A program made the position numbers and the translations under genes. 24,396 bases of DNA. It comes from a virus. Position 1 is the stretch's first letter; every line of letters begins with the position of its first letter. The DNA is taken from the IMG/VR virus record IMGVR_UViG_3300037450_000086, positions 1 to 24,396 of that record. One strand, 5' to 3'. Of this stretch, positions 9,116-15,782 are shown piece after piece. Under the pieces are notes generated by a model. That model made no database searches and had not been told where the DNA came from. It worked only from the letters and a program-made list of their open reading frames with translations.

Positions 9116-9748
9116 TGTCGTCGAGTTCCTTTAGCAGTGCCGTGAACGCTTTTTTATCACCCCATACTGCCGCTCGAATGCCGACCATGAACTGTGACTG
9201 CTCTCTACCGAGACGATTCTCCGCTAGTTGTGTGAGTGCCAACAACCGGCGCAACGGTAGCTTGAACACTTTGTCAAGGTCGTGTCCGCTCGCAACTAAG
9301 AGTTCTGCGCCCTCTGCAAGGCCGCTGAGCCAGTCGGCAAGCCTTGCTTCAGAACTTCGAGGTTCTCGGCGTTGAGTCTGCTGACGCCTTCTAGCAGACT
9401 CGTTGCTAACTTTCCCACCGTCTCAACATCCAGACTCGACAGTTCCCAAATTTCCTGAATCGCACGCAGTTGCACGCCCACCGGCACCTTCATGATCTCG
9501 TCTTCAAGATCATGTTCGCCTGATGCGTATGCAATCGCGGCTGCGATAAAGTTCGGAAATTCTTTGATCAGCTTGCTGAAGTCGGTGTCGCCACCGCCCG
9601 CGCCGCCGAACACTCGAATGAGTGCGTCTTTGTGGTTCTCTAGCAACAGTACCAAGTCTTCGAGGGACAACCCCCGGACCTCAAACTCTACCCCGCTCTT
9701 CGCATCTTTGATGACCGCTTTGCGGTCGACTAAGTCTCGCAAACTCAT
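9108..9748 (-). CDS. Long tail assembly chaperone made by -1 frameshift (gpGT-like)
   Basis: This is a predicted fusion product. Ribosomes read 113 codons from 9748, slip back one base on G_GGA_AAG (9416-9410), and continue from 9410 to a TGA at 9110-9108, adding 100 residues for 213 in total. The extension has no ATG of its own near its beginning. Its sequence is protein-like (EARLADWLSGLAEGAELLVA, then LPLRRLLALTQLAENRLG and AAVWGDKKAFTALLKEL) and stays open while overlapping the last 38 codons of the short form. It ends 8 bases inside the tape-measure gene. In lambda, gpGT recruits the tail tube protein through its T part while the G part binds the tape measure. The same role is inferred here from gene position and the slippery site. 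Confidence 0.88.
9296..9748 (-). CDS. Short tail assembly chaperone (gpG-like)
   Basis: 150 residues, read from an ATG at 9748 to a TAG at 9298-9296. AGGG and GAGGG stretches precede the start. The protein is acidic and helical (GLSLEDLVLLLENHKDAL, VQLRAIQEIWELSSLDVETV), typical in size and character of the first tail chaperone of siphoviruses. It lies between the tail tube gene and the tape measure, which is the invariant place of this gene. Codons 112-113 form the slippery site, so a fraction of ribosomes should make the 213-residue form and the rest this one. It is a non-virion assembly factor thought to coat the tape measure before the tube polymerises. A terminator-like hairpin upstream would lower its expression relative to the tail tube protein. 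Confidence 0.85.
   Translation of the reverse strand: MSLRDLVDRKAVIKDAKSGVEFEVRGLSLEDLVLLLENHKDALIRVFGGAGGGDTDFSKLIKEFPNFIAAAIAYASGEHDLEDEIMKVPVGVQLRAIQEIWELSSLDVETVGKLATSLLEGVSRLNAENLEVLKQGLPTGSAALQRAQNS
9374..9416 (-). promoter_or_regulatory. Programmed -1 ribosomal frameshift signal: GGGAAAG plus stem-loop
   Basis: The heptamer GGGAAAG occupies 9416-9410 in the frame G_GGA_AAG, with the first G the third base of a GTG codon. This is the X_XXY_YYZ form and the same heptamer known from lambda G/GT. Eight bases downstream a perfect 9-bp stem begins: GAGTCTGCT (9401-9393) pairs with AGCAGACTC (9382-9374) around a 10-base loop. A stem at this spacing is the usual stimulator of -1 slippage. The -1 frame then stays open for 100 codons. 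Confidence 0.9.
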
Positions 9749-9777
9749 ACCCTGTTCCCTCTTCTCACTACTTCGCT

Positions 9778-9818
9778 AAATGCAAAGGGGCAGAGTCCAA
9801 TTGATTGGACCGTGCCCC
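9778..9818 (-). terminator. Terminator-like hairpin after the tail tube gene
   Basis: On the minus strand GGGGCA (9818-9813) pairs with TGCCCC (9792-9787). The inner arms are TCCAAT/ATTGGA, so the whole structure is about a 14-bp stem with one C-C mismatch and one G-T pair. It is followed by TTTGCATTTAG, a broken T-tract. It begins 15 bases after the tail tube stop codon. A partial terminator here would explain high expression of the tube relative to the chaperones. The weak T-run keeps confidence moderate. Confidence 0.55.
9796..9809. repeat. TCCAAT-CA-ATTGGA spaced palindrome, copy 2
   Basis: An exact copy of the 14-bp element, between the tail tube and chaperone genes. It forms the upper half of the terminator-like hairpin. 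The central dinucleotide is in the opposite orientation to copies 1, 4, 5 and 6. Confidence 0.75.
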
Positions 9819-9833
9819 CCTGCCGTTACTCGT

Positions 9834-10610
9834 TTATGTCACCGTCGGCGAATGCCTGATAGTGAAGAACTTCGAGCCGGTTGATCTCGTTGCGTCGGAT
9901 AGTGCCGTCGCCTCGACTGCCATCTGACTGATCTCGTCGTTGATCAGTGCCAGTTCTGCCAACGGGGTGATATCCATCTTGTAGACATCGACCACAACCG
10001 GGTTGTCCGAGTCGACCGTATTCAGTCCGTGGAATCGTGCCCATCGCTGCGGGTTCGAGGCAACCGTCAGTGCGTCGACAGTTTCCTGAATCGCGTAGGC
10101 ATAGTCCCACTCGACCGCCTGTGTGTCGGTGATCGTACCCGTCGATAGCGTACGGAATGCGCCCGCTGCTGCGTCGAGTTCGTAGTCAGTGTCGAGGGTG
10201 TAGGTCACGATGCCACCCGTATTCGTCAACACAAACGTCGAGACGTTGATGTGTTCGAGCGGGGTCCACAAGTCGTGATAGGCCACACCTGCGACGTCGG
10301 TCACCGAACTCGCAGTGACGTCCGCTGCTGTGCCTTTCAGCGCAATCGCGAGGTTCTCACTGATCAGTGATTCCATCGTCATAGATACGGCAACGTTGAT
10401 CTCGGTCACGAGCGTGATGTCAACGGCGCGAACGCCTGACTGCGACTCTTTGTGCTCGAACTCCGTGACCTCGTTACCGATGGTCAGTGCCGATACGTTA
10501 CCGACTGCGCGGAACCCTGAGTTCGGTTCGCCTGTCGTTCCGTCTTTCGTCGCCAGCAACAGCACACCCTGACCGGAGAGATAGTTGCTGCTTTCTTGAG
10601 CAGTAGTCAT
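9834..10610 (-). CDS. Major tail tube protein
   Basis: 258 residues. The ATG at 10610 has a strong AGGAG 9 bases before it. The protein is beta-rich, Thr/Val/Asp-rich and lacks cysteine, signal peptide or membrane segments. It opens with a segment LSGQGVLLLATKDG typical of tail tube proteins, followed by NVSALTIGNEVTEFEHKESQ, a strand-turn-strand pattern seen in this class. Size and position, between the tail completion genes and the frameshifting chaperones, are those of the polymerising tube subunit of a siphovirus. A terminator-like hairpin follows. I see no added Ig domain at the C-terminus. It would stack in rings around the tape measure and dock on the tail terminator protein. Confidence 0.85.
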   Translation of the reverse strand: MTTAQESSNYLSGQGVLLLATKDGTTGEPNSGFRAVGNVSALTIGNEVTEFEHKESQSGVRAVDITLVTEINVAVSMTMESLISENLAIALKGTAADVTASSVTDVAGVAYHDLWTPLEHINVSTFVLTNTGGIVTYTLDTDYELDAAAGAFRTLSTGTITDTQAVEWDYAYAIQETVDALTVASNPQRWARFHGLNTVDSDNPVVVDVYKMDITPLAELALINDEISQMAVEATALSDATRSTGSKFFTIRHSPTVT

Positions 10611-10679
10611 GATGCAATTCTCCTAAAAGTTTAATCTCAACTGATCAGCAGTGACTGACCCTTAGTCCTCTTCCTCGTC

Positions 10680-10880
10680 TTAATCCTCGCTGCCCTTGTC
10701 GGGCATCTCTGCTACTGCCTCGCTTTTCTCGTCACGTACGCCCACCTTTTCAGCGAAACCCTGCGCAATCATTCGTGCCGCTCGCTCCGGGTTCGTGGTG
10801 ATGATGTCGCCCTTCACCACGGGTTGCCCCGCATGTGTGTGGTGCTCGATCAGCATCTTCAACTCCACCTGTAAGGCCAT
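10680..10880 (-). CDS. Small conserved-type phage protein between tail terminator and tail tube
   Basis: 66 residues. The ATG at 10880 follows GGAG at a 9-base gap; the GG of that GGAG is the end of a TCCAAT palindrome copy, so hairpin formation could hide it. The layout, with H-H-T-H-A-G near residue 13, then a GD-x-I segment and AARMIAQGFAEKV, resembles a common small phage protein in which a short beta part precedes a helix. Such genes sit beside tail tube genes in many siphoviruses, but no function is established. The last 15 residues are acidic and probably flexible. Product unknown. Confidence 0.7.
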   Translation of the reverse strand: MALQVELKMLIEHHTHAGQPVVKGDIITTNPERAARMIAQGFAEKVGVRDEKSEAVAEMPDKGSED

Positions 10881-10890
10881 ACACTAATTC

Positions 10891-10904
10891 TCCAATTGAT
10901 TGGC
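10891..10904. repeat. TCCAAT-CA-ATTGGA spaced palindrome, copy 3 (13 of 14 match)
   Basis: Reads TCCAATTGATTGGC on the plus strand, one base off the consensus. It ends 10 bases upstream of the 66-residue gene, and its GG is part of that gene's Shine-Dalgarno sequence. An ATG with a near-ideal GGAGG site also sits at its other edge (10906). Confidence 0.7.
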
Positions 10905-10924
10905 ATCGTAGAACCTCCGGGTCG

Positions 10925-11401
10925 CTACGTCAGCCCGACGTCGCAACGCCATCGCTGCACATACGAGATAGATTGATCGTCAAAAAATACAGGTTGCTCA
11001 ACAACGAACGACCATACTCGTGTTTGTGACCTGCGCTCCGCAATGCCGCTCGCCGGTTGCGGCAGGGTCTGCTGAATCGCTTGTCGTATCTGTTCGAGGA
11101 ACCCGGTCGTAGTGATCTTGATGCCGGTTGCCTGCGAGATTTTCTCGACACACTGCTGCCCGCCGAGTATGTAAATGTCCATCGTCACCGTCGCGAGCAG
11201 ACCGTGTGGGCCTTGCTTGCGGTCGCCGATCTTGCCGGTCATGTTGTTGTACACGATGCCGATTGCAGGCAAGCCGATCTTCTCGGATTCAGTCAGCAAG
11301 TCATCGCCGTCGTACATGTAGATGACGCGCTTCTCGATTGCGCTGATCGTTTCGAGTTTTGTCGTCAGGTCTGCGACGAGGTCCGTTATCAAGTCTGGCA
11401 T
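10925..11401 (-). CDS. Putative tail terminator / tail completion protein
   Basis: 158 residues. The ATG overlaps the upstream TGA (TGATG). The protein starts with helix-forming sequence (LITDLVADLTTKLETI) and continues with strand segments such as GLPAIGIVYNNMTG and ATVTMDIYILGG, then FLEQIRQAIQQTLP. This alpha-then-beta layout at about 150 residues is that of gpU-like or 'minor tail' completion proteins that cap the tube at its head end. It directly precedes the tail tube gene, separated only by the 66-residue gene, and follows the gpG/HK97-gp10-like gene. That order is standard in siphoviruses. The specific terminator role is inference from order and size. Confidence 0.7.
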   Translation of the reverse strand: MPDLITDLVADLTTKLETISAIEKRVIYMYDGDDLLTESEKIGLPAIGIVYNNMTGKIGDRKQGPHGLLATVTMDIYILGGQQCVEKISQATGIKITTTGFLEQIRQAIQQTLPQPASGIAERRSQTRVWSFVVEQPVFFDDQSISYVQRWRCDVGLT

Positions 11402-11883
11402 CAGGTCTTGCCTCGAAGTATCTCTTCAATGCGCTGATGAATAACATCTTCAGCGAACTGCACATCATCCCCACCGAACCCGAGAAACACTCGCGCCGGT
11501 AATCCGTCTTCGCCCTTCTGCAATCTGCTCGCGTAGGGTATGTCGGTGCCGATGTTAATCTCGCCTCCGGACGCTTCCCCGAGTTGTATCGAGTGAAACA
11601 ATGCCCCGGTCTCGAACAAGGTGCCGGTGCCGCTATACCCTTTGCCATCTCTGTAAGTCTTGCCGCCCGCCTTCCGAATCTGCCCCGCAATCGACGGTTC
11701 CCACTCCACGCCGTCCGGGTCTGTCTCTGCGAGGAACCGAGTCCTGATGCGGTTCAGCAGCGCCGAACCAACCTGCTCCGCGAGCCGGTTCAGGCCGGGA
11801 CCCTTGACCTCTTCCTCGATTGCGGTGATAGCCGCGACTAGCTCACGGAATCCTGTCGCGGTGACCTCGAAGGTATCGCCCAT
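11401..11883 (-). CDS. Tail completion / virion morphogenesis protein (gpS/gp10-like)
   Basis: 160 residues, one base after the upstream stop. It resembles the Mu gpG / P2 gpS-type virion morphogenesis family: an N-terminal helix (LVAAITAIEEEV, LNRLAEQVGSALLNRIRTRF), a W-E-P-S segment near residue 61, then GTLFETGALFHSIQ, INIGTDIPYASRLQKGED and PARVFLGFG. The 'TG.L..SI', 'GT..PYA..LQ.G' and 'PAR.FLG' pattern is the family signature. These proteins act at the head-tail joint during tail completion. It sits in the correct place, between the connector and the tail terminator. Confidence 0.85.
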   Translation of the reverse strand: MGDTFEVTATGFRELVAAITAIEEEVKGPGLNRLAEQVGSALLNRIRTRFLAETDPDGVEWEPSIAGQIRKAGGKTYRDGKGYSGTGTLFETGALFHSIQLGEASGGEINIGTDIPYASRLQKGEDGLPARVFLGFGGDDVQFAEDVIHQRIEEILRGKT

Positions 11884-11884
11884 A

Positions 11885-12547
11885 TCAGGACATCGGCTTG
11901 AGCGCCGACGGCATGAACCGGATATACCGATTCACGAGCGACTCAATCGAGCACGGGCACCCCTGCGGGTTCTTATTGTCGTCCTTGCACGCTTTGCCAG
12001 TATCGAAAATCGACTTCGCAAGGATCATTGCCGCTTCGGTCAGCCAGTCCGGTGTGTTTTCGTAGATCGTGCCGTAGGCATCGGACTTCGAGGTGAACCC
12101 TGCGGTGTAGGTGATATCCGCGAAGTACCGGTCACTCAACGCAGGCGACGGCACCGAAATGCTCGTCACGTCTGTGCCGGATACCAGCAACGACCCCTTC
12201 GTTTGATCGAGCACGAAGTATGCCGCATCGGTATTTGACGCTGCCGCGAGGTCTGCCAGTGTGGACGCGATACGCATCGCGATGCCCGAGGTTGCAGTTG
12301 TCACAAACCCCTGCGACAGGAAGAACCGGGGGAACTCCCCGACAAACGGCAACTCGCCCGTGTCGACATAGTATTGATCCGTCGGGGTTTGTTCATCGAA
12401 AGTCGTGCGCAGGATTGAGACGAGGTGCGTTGTCGCCGCCTCGATTGACGCCTGTGCTTTTGCGGTTACATCGTCAGCGAGATCGTCAACATCACCGAGG
12501 CCCGCTCGAATCGCAAAGTCTTCAACCGAGACAAACTTTGTCGCCAT
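11885..12547 (-). CDS. Putative head-tail connector (adaptor) protein
   Basis: 220 residues. The ATG at 12547 follows a GGGGGA site 10 bases after the upstream gene. The N-terminus (FVSVEDFAIRAGLGDVDDLA) and the following helices resemble the start of gp6/gp15-like adaptor proteins, which form a ring under the portal. A middle beta region (residues about 60-150) ends in DITYTAGF, a phrase often seen in these proteins just before the last helices. Three cysteines cluster near the C-terminus (C-K-D-D, then C-P-C), which is unusual for a connector. The adaptor assignment is from layout and gene order. Confidence 0.65.
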   Translation of the reverse strand: MATKFVSVEDFAIRAGLGDVDDLADDVTAKAQASIEAATTHLVSILRTTFDEQTPTDQYYVDTGELPFVGEFPRFFLSQGFVTTATSGIAMRIASTLADLAAASNTDAAYFVLDQTKGSLLVSGTDVTSISVPSPALSDRYFADITYTAGFTSKSDAYGTIYENTPDWLTEAAMILAKSIFDTGKACKDDNKNPQGCPCSIESLVNRYIRFMPSALKPMS

Positions 12548-12557
12548 ACGTCCCCCG

Positions 12558-12929
12558 CTATAATGTTACTGCGTCGCCTTCCTCGTCTTCGGACATGTCG
12601 TCGAGATTCAGTTTCTCGTCGGCAGCGTCGTCAGCGGCAGGTTCAGCAGCAGGTTTAGCCGGGGCAGCATCTGCTGCGGGTTTGGCAGGTGTTGATTCAG
12701 GTTGAGGTACGCCGCCCTTTTCGTGCCGCTTCGTCGCGGGCACATGCGCCGGGGTCTCTTCATTCACCATGCGGAAGTAGGGAATGTCGCGTTCGCTACG
12801 CTGTGCAAGCAGGTGATTGCCGATGCCGTCTGCCACCGTGTACGCAAGACGTTTACCCGTTGCGTCAACTTTCTGGTACACCTTGCCCTGACATAGGTAG
12901 GTACTGCTTAACACTAACTCGATTTTCAT
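12558..12929 (-). CDS. Hypothetical protein with Ala/Pro-rich, acidic tail
   Basis: 123 residues; the start has a GGGAG site. The first 65 residues look folded (IELVLSSTYLCQGKVYQKVD, then YTVADGIGNHLLAQ). The rest is low complexity: an Ala/Pro repeat (TPAKPAADAAPAKPAAEPAA) and then an acidic end with many Asp and Glu. The gene lies just after a strong terminator and just before the connector. Small proteins of this shape occur between capsid and connector genes in many phages, without known function. I do not recognise a family. Confidence 0.65.
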   Translation of the reverse strand: MKIELVLSSTYLCQGKVYQKVDATGKRLAYTVADGIGNHLLAQRSERDIPYFRMVNEETPAHVPATKRHEKGGVPQPESTPAKPAADAAPAKPAAEPAADDAADEKLNLDDMSEDEEGDAVTL

Positions 12930-12971
12930 CTCTCTATTCTCCCGTCATAAAAACGACTACTCGCATTGCAG

Positions 12972-12999
12972 AAAAACCGGGGGGATCAAGCCCCCCCGG
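12972..12999 (-). terminator. Strong Rho-independent terminator after the 359-residue virion gene
   Basis: On the minus strand CCGGGGGG (12999-12992) pairs with CCCCCCGG (12984-12977) around a short loop and is followed at once by TTTTT (12976-12972). It begins 12 bases after a TAA stop. This is the best-formed terminator in the window apart from the one at 17843. Confidence 0.85.
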
Positions 13000-13011
13000 A
13001 TTTCCGGCAGA

Positions 13012-14091
13012 TTACCCGATGACTGCACAATCGGCCACTGCAACATTGCCGTGAATCACTACGCTCACGGTGCTAGTTGTGGCCCAGTCCACGAGGCCCG
13101 TGTTGTCGACGGTCACGAGGTTCAGCGTGCGGTCGAGAATGATGTCCCCGTCCCACGCTTCCGATGCGCCCGTCGCAGTCGTGCTCACCGTTACCGAAGC
13201 ACCGGTCGGCTCGAAGTTGCACGGGATCACAACCACCCCTGCCGTCACTTCTGCCGCACTCGGCACAAGGGTTACAACGTGGTTGACGTTCGCGTTCGCG
13301 CTCGAACCGCCTGCGGTGGCTGCCGGTAGCAATGTCGCATTCGTCAGGCCCGCGTCATCGACCACAACACCACGTGCGCCGCCAACCGTCGAAATCAGGA
13401 ACCCGGTTGTGTCGTCGTAGTTGATAAACCGCCATTGACGCTGCGTCATCTTCGTCAGAACCCCGGTCAACTGATTGCCCACCCCGAACACATTCGTCGC
13501 GATGAAATTCGAGTCGAACGGACCACGCGCTGAGTCATTACCGATGATCGCTGCCAGTGCATCGAGACCCGCCACCGCTGTGACCGCAATAGTCGGGACA
13601 GTGATCGTGTCTGCAGTCAGTGCCGTTGCTTCCTTCACCTCGATAGCAGTCGTGCCGGTCGCGTGCGCTGCGATGGTCGAACCCATGACACCGCGATAAA
13701 ACGTCACATCGTTGTCATCAGTGGCGTTGATCACCACCGCCGTCACAATGGCAAGCTCAGACTCGACTGCGACATAGTCACCCACAGCGAACTGGTAGTC
13801 GCCCGCGCCGTCGATTGCAGTCTGTGTGATGACTTCGTCGGTGTTGTTCCAAAAAGTCAGAACGTCTACCGTCGAGTCGGTGGATATGTCGACAATCTCG
13901 TAGATGTCGAGACCTTCCTCGGGGGCAGTGTTGTCGCCAATCTCGACAGTGTCGCGATCAACGAATACGCCGGTCGTCAACAGGGTCGACATATCGGGTC
14001 GACCGTTGCCTACCGCCTGACCCGCGACCATGTGGCCCGCGCCTTTGTTCGTGTGTACATCGAGGTGTTGGAATGGATTTGATGTCGTCAT
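13012..14091 (-). CDS. Probable virion protein, possibly head decoration or fibre
   Basis: 359 residues. The ATG at 14091 has TAGGAG 10 bases before it, and the gene ends just before a strong terminator. The protein is rich in Thr, Val, Ala and Asp, with few Lys, as in beta-structured virion proteins. Blocks include VFVDRDTVEIGDN, AVGDYVAVESELAIVTAVV and a C-terminal part with GASVTVSTTATGASEAWDG. The N-terminus (NPFQHLDVHTNKGAGHMVAG) has two histidines and may be flexible. It has the position of a decoration gene near the capsid gene, and the terminator after it would make a highly expressed unit. I do not recognise a family, and a tail role is possible. Confidence 0.65.
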   Translation of the reverse strand: MTTSNPFQHLDVHTNKGAGHMVAGQAVGNGRPDMSTLLTTGVFVDRDTVEIGDNTAPEEGLDIYEIVDISTDSTVDVLTFWNNTDEVITQTAIDGAGDYQFAVGDYVAVESELAIVTAVVINATDDNDVTFYRGVMGSTIAAHATGTTAIEVKEATALTADTITVPTIAVTAVAGLDALAAIIGNDSARGPFDSNFIATNVFGVGNQLTGVLTKMTQRQWRFINYDDTTGFLISTVGGARGVVVDDAGLTNATLLPAATAGGSSANANVNHVVTLVPSAAEVTAGVVVIPCNFEPTGASVTVSTTATGASEAWDGDIILDRTLNLVTVDNTGLVDWATTSTVSVVIHGNVAVADCAVIG

Positions 14092-14125
14092 TTTCAGGTG
14101 CTCCTATTTAACGCCCTTTTGCTTA

Positions 14126-14143
14126 CCGGGGTACCACCCCCGG
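14126..14143 (-). other. GC-rich hairpin upstream of the 359-residue virion gene
   Basis: CCGGGG (14143-14138) pairs with CCCCGG (14131-14126) around a 6-base loop. It is followed by TAAGCAAAAGG on the minus strand, so there is no T-tract and a normal terminator is unlikely. It lies between the secreted-protein gene and the virion gene, next to a TCCAAT palindrome copy. It may stabilise or process the mRNA. Confidence 0.5.
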
Positions 14144-14154
14144 CACATTTTTCG

Positions 14155-14168
14155 TCCAATCAATTGGA
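14155..14168. repeat. TCCAAT-CA-ATTGGA spaced palindrome, copy 4
   Basis: An exact copy flanked by G and C, so the inverted repeat is GTCCAAT/ATTGGAC. It lies in the 134-base gap between the secreted-protein gene and the 359-residue virion gene, 12 bases from a GC-rich hairpin. Nothing else is evident in this gap except the ribosome binding site. Confidence 0.75.
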
Positions 14169-14225
14169 CAGGACCGAAGATCAGTCTTTAGTGTTCGAGA
14201 TACTGTCGACTGTTCTAGATTACTT

Positions 14226-14690
14226 TTACTGCTGAGGCGCGTTCCTACAGACAACGGTGTACGTAATTTTCCCGCCACCGCTGCCGCGATCATCAGCATC
14301 GTCGCCGCCGCCCCGCTGTTTTCCAGCGCCCTTGACCTTATACGAACTCTCCCAATCCTGTGTTACATAGGTGGTGTTGTTCGAATCCACCATGACACAG
14401 TTGATCCCGGTCTCAGCGCCCGAGGAAAAGAAGGATTCCGTAAAGGGAATGCTGTCACCAGAGTATTTGACCGTGACCGTGGTTGTCCCCTGACCCGTTC
14501 CATCATTGAGCTGGGTGATCGAATTTTCACAATTGGCAAAGAACGTTTCAGCATCGTCGTTACCGCCCTGCAGACCTACTGGCAGGACAAAGTGGCAGAA
14601 GCCACCTGTAGTTTCAAAACGCTGGTCAGCATGGCTGGTCAGGACGAATAGTGCGGATAGTGCAAGTAGTGCAGTTAACAGGGTTTTCAT
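14226..14690 (-). CDS. Secreted or periplasmic accessory protein (moron candidate)
   Basis: 154 residues. The N-terminus is a clear Sec signal peptide: MK, then a hydrophobic core of about 15 residues (LLTALLALSALFVL), and a T-S-H-A cleavage site after residue 21. There is no lipobox cysteine. The mature protein has exactly four cysteines (32, 54, 98, 148), enough for two disulfides, and a Gly/Asp-rich loop near 121-140. A GAGAAAG site precedes the ATG. GC-rich hairpins lie on both sides (14729-14765 and 14126-14143), so the gene looks like an independent cassette inserted between capsid and later virion genes. Virion proteins do not normally carry signal peptides, so an effect on the host envelope, for example superinfection exclusion, is a reasonable guess. 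No homologue is recognised. Confidence 0.75.
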   Translation of the reverse strand: MKTLLTALLALSALFVLTSHADQRFETTGGFCHFVLPVGLQGGNDDAETFFANCENSITQLNDGTGQGTTTVTVKYSGDSIPFTESFFSSGAETGINCVMVDSNNTTYVTQDWESSYKVKGAGKQRGGGDDADDRGSGGGKITYTVVCRNAPQQ

Positions 14691-14728
14691 AACTTTCTCG
14701 TAAATAGTTGATACTTTTCACTTACTAA

Positions 14729-14765
14729 CCCCCGGTAAAGCATCAACATGACACGCTACCGGGGG
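14729..14765 (-). terminator. Perfect 9-bp GC-rich hairpin after the major capsid gene
   Basis: CCCCCGGTA (14765-14757) pairs perfectly with TACCGGGGG (14737-14729) around a 19-base loop. It begins 19 bases after the capsid stop codon. The following sequence, TTAGTAAGTG, is not a T-tract, so it may act as a 3' stabiliser of capsid mRNA or as a weak or factor-dependent terminator. Confidence 0.45.
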
Positions 14766-14783
14766 GTATTCAAGGCTGAGCTA

Positions 14784-15731
14784 CTAGCCCATATTTATGT
14801 ACTTGACGACAGCCTCTTCCTCTTCATATTTGAAGTCCATCCGCATGGTGAGAACGATAATGTACACCCGGCTAGTGATGTCTTTGTCGGTCTCGATGTG
14901 GATGTCCCTCTGAATGCCAAAGATCATGTTCAGCGGGTTTGTCGATAGACCGTTGACCGCAGGCATCAGTGATGCAGCGTCGACCGGCACACCGAATCCG
15001 AAGACCGGCGAGGTCCCCTGAATCTGTGCGTCGCCAAGTGCTGTCTCACGATTTGCCAGCGAATCGCGGTATGCGATCTCGTTATCAACCGACACAAAGT
15101 GCCGCATCGCTGCACGGTTCCGCAGGTACTGATCAGGCATCGCCTGCAGTCCTTGCTTCCACGTGTCCTTGCTGATGCTTGCCCCAGCGAGGTCGACCAC
15201 ATTCGTGGTTGATTGGATCAGCCAACCATCGAGCAGTGCAAGGTACGAGTCACCGGAACCGGTATCACCCAACAAGGCCAACTCTTCGAGGTCGAGTGCT
15301 GCACGTTCGGCGATCAACGTCATGATGGTATCGCGGATACCACCCGAGGTCGGGGTGCCGTTTGTGTCAGTCATCGCGCCGATGTTGCCGCGCTCGATGT
15401 TGTCCTCGATGACGTCGTAGGGCAACCGCACTTCGGCGATCACTTCCTTCGTGGTCAACAGGACCTGCTCGGTCGTCGGTGCAGAACGATCACCCGAAGA
15501 CAACGGGGTGTTCGATACGGCAGGTTTCAAGATTCGGCTTGCGAACTGAATCTTGTTGATCTGCCGCTGCGGGCTAGACATGGTTACCGTGCGGGCCTGA
15601 TTCAAAATTGTCGGCTGTACGAGTAACTTACGGATGAACTGGTTCGCCTGTTCGTCGTTCAGCTTGCCCCCGGTTGTTTCGAGGTCGCCGACGCTCCAGT
15701 CCGCTTTTTGCATGAGTTCCTGATTGTTCAT
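14784..15731 (-). CDS. Major capsid protein (HK97 fold)
   Basis: 315 residues; GGAG lies 6 bases before the ATG at 15731. The pattern is that of HK97-fold capsid proteins: an N-terminal helical arm, then a strand-rich part with PYDVIEDNIERG, a spine helix (RDTIMTLIAERAALDLEELALLGD), then SYLALLDGWL, a characteristic 'GD...D..L...DG' junction. The C-terminal strands (IQRDIHIETDKDITSRVYIIVLTMRMDF) match the P-domain end of these proteins. No cysteine is present. Capsid, scaffold and protease lie together in the usual order. The protein would form the icosahedral shell; the scaffold is expected to be degraded by the XkdF-like protease during maturation. The specific capsid subfamily cannot be named. 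Confidence 0.88.
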   Translation of the reverse strand: MNNQELMQKADWSVGDLETTGGKLNDEQANQFIRKLLVQPTILNQARTVTMSSPQRQINKIQFASRILKPAVSNTPLSSGDRSAPTTEQVLLTTKEVIAEVRLPYDVIEDNIERGNIGAMTDTNGTPTSGGIRDTIMTLIAERAALDLEELALLGDTGSGDSYLALLDGWLIQSTTNVVDLAGASISKDTWKQGLQAMPDQYLRNRAAMRHFVSVDNEIAYRDSLANRETALGDAQIQGTSPVFGFGVPVDAASLMPAVNGLSTNPLNMIFGIQRDIHIETDKDITSRVYIIVLTMRMDFKYEEEEAVVKYINMG

Positions 15732-15782
15732 GATTGCTCCAAAGATTTCAGGGGTTAGTCAATGATTCCGCGTGCGGACGAT

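Noticed and set aside
10645-10652. CTGATCAG perfect palindrome between the 66-residue gene and the tail tube gene
   Set aside because: An 8-bp palindrome is expected many times by chance and is not repeated in the other gaps.
14126-14143. The hairpin as a Rho-independent terminator for a plus-strand transcript (followed by CACATTTTT)
   Set aside because: No plus-strand gene is supported anywhere nearby, and the T-run is displaced from the stem.
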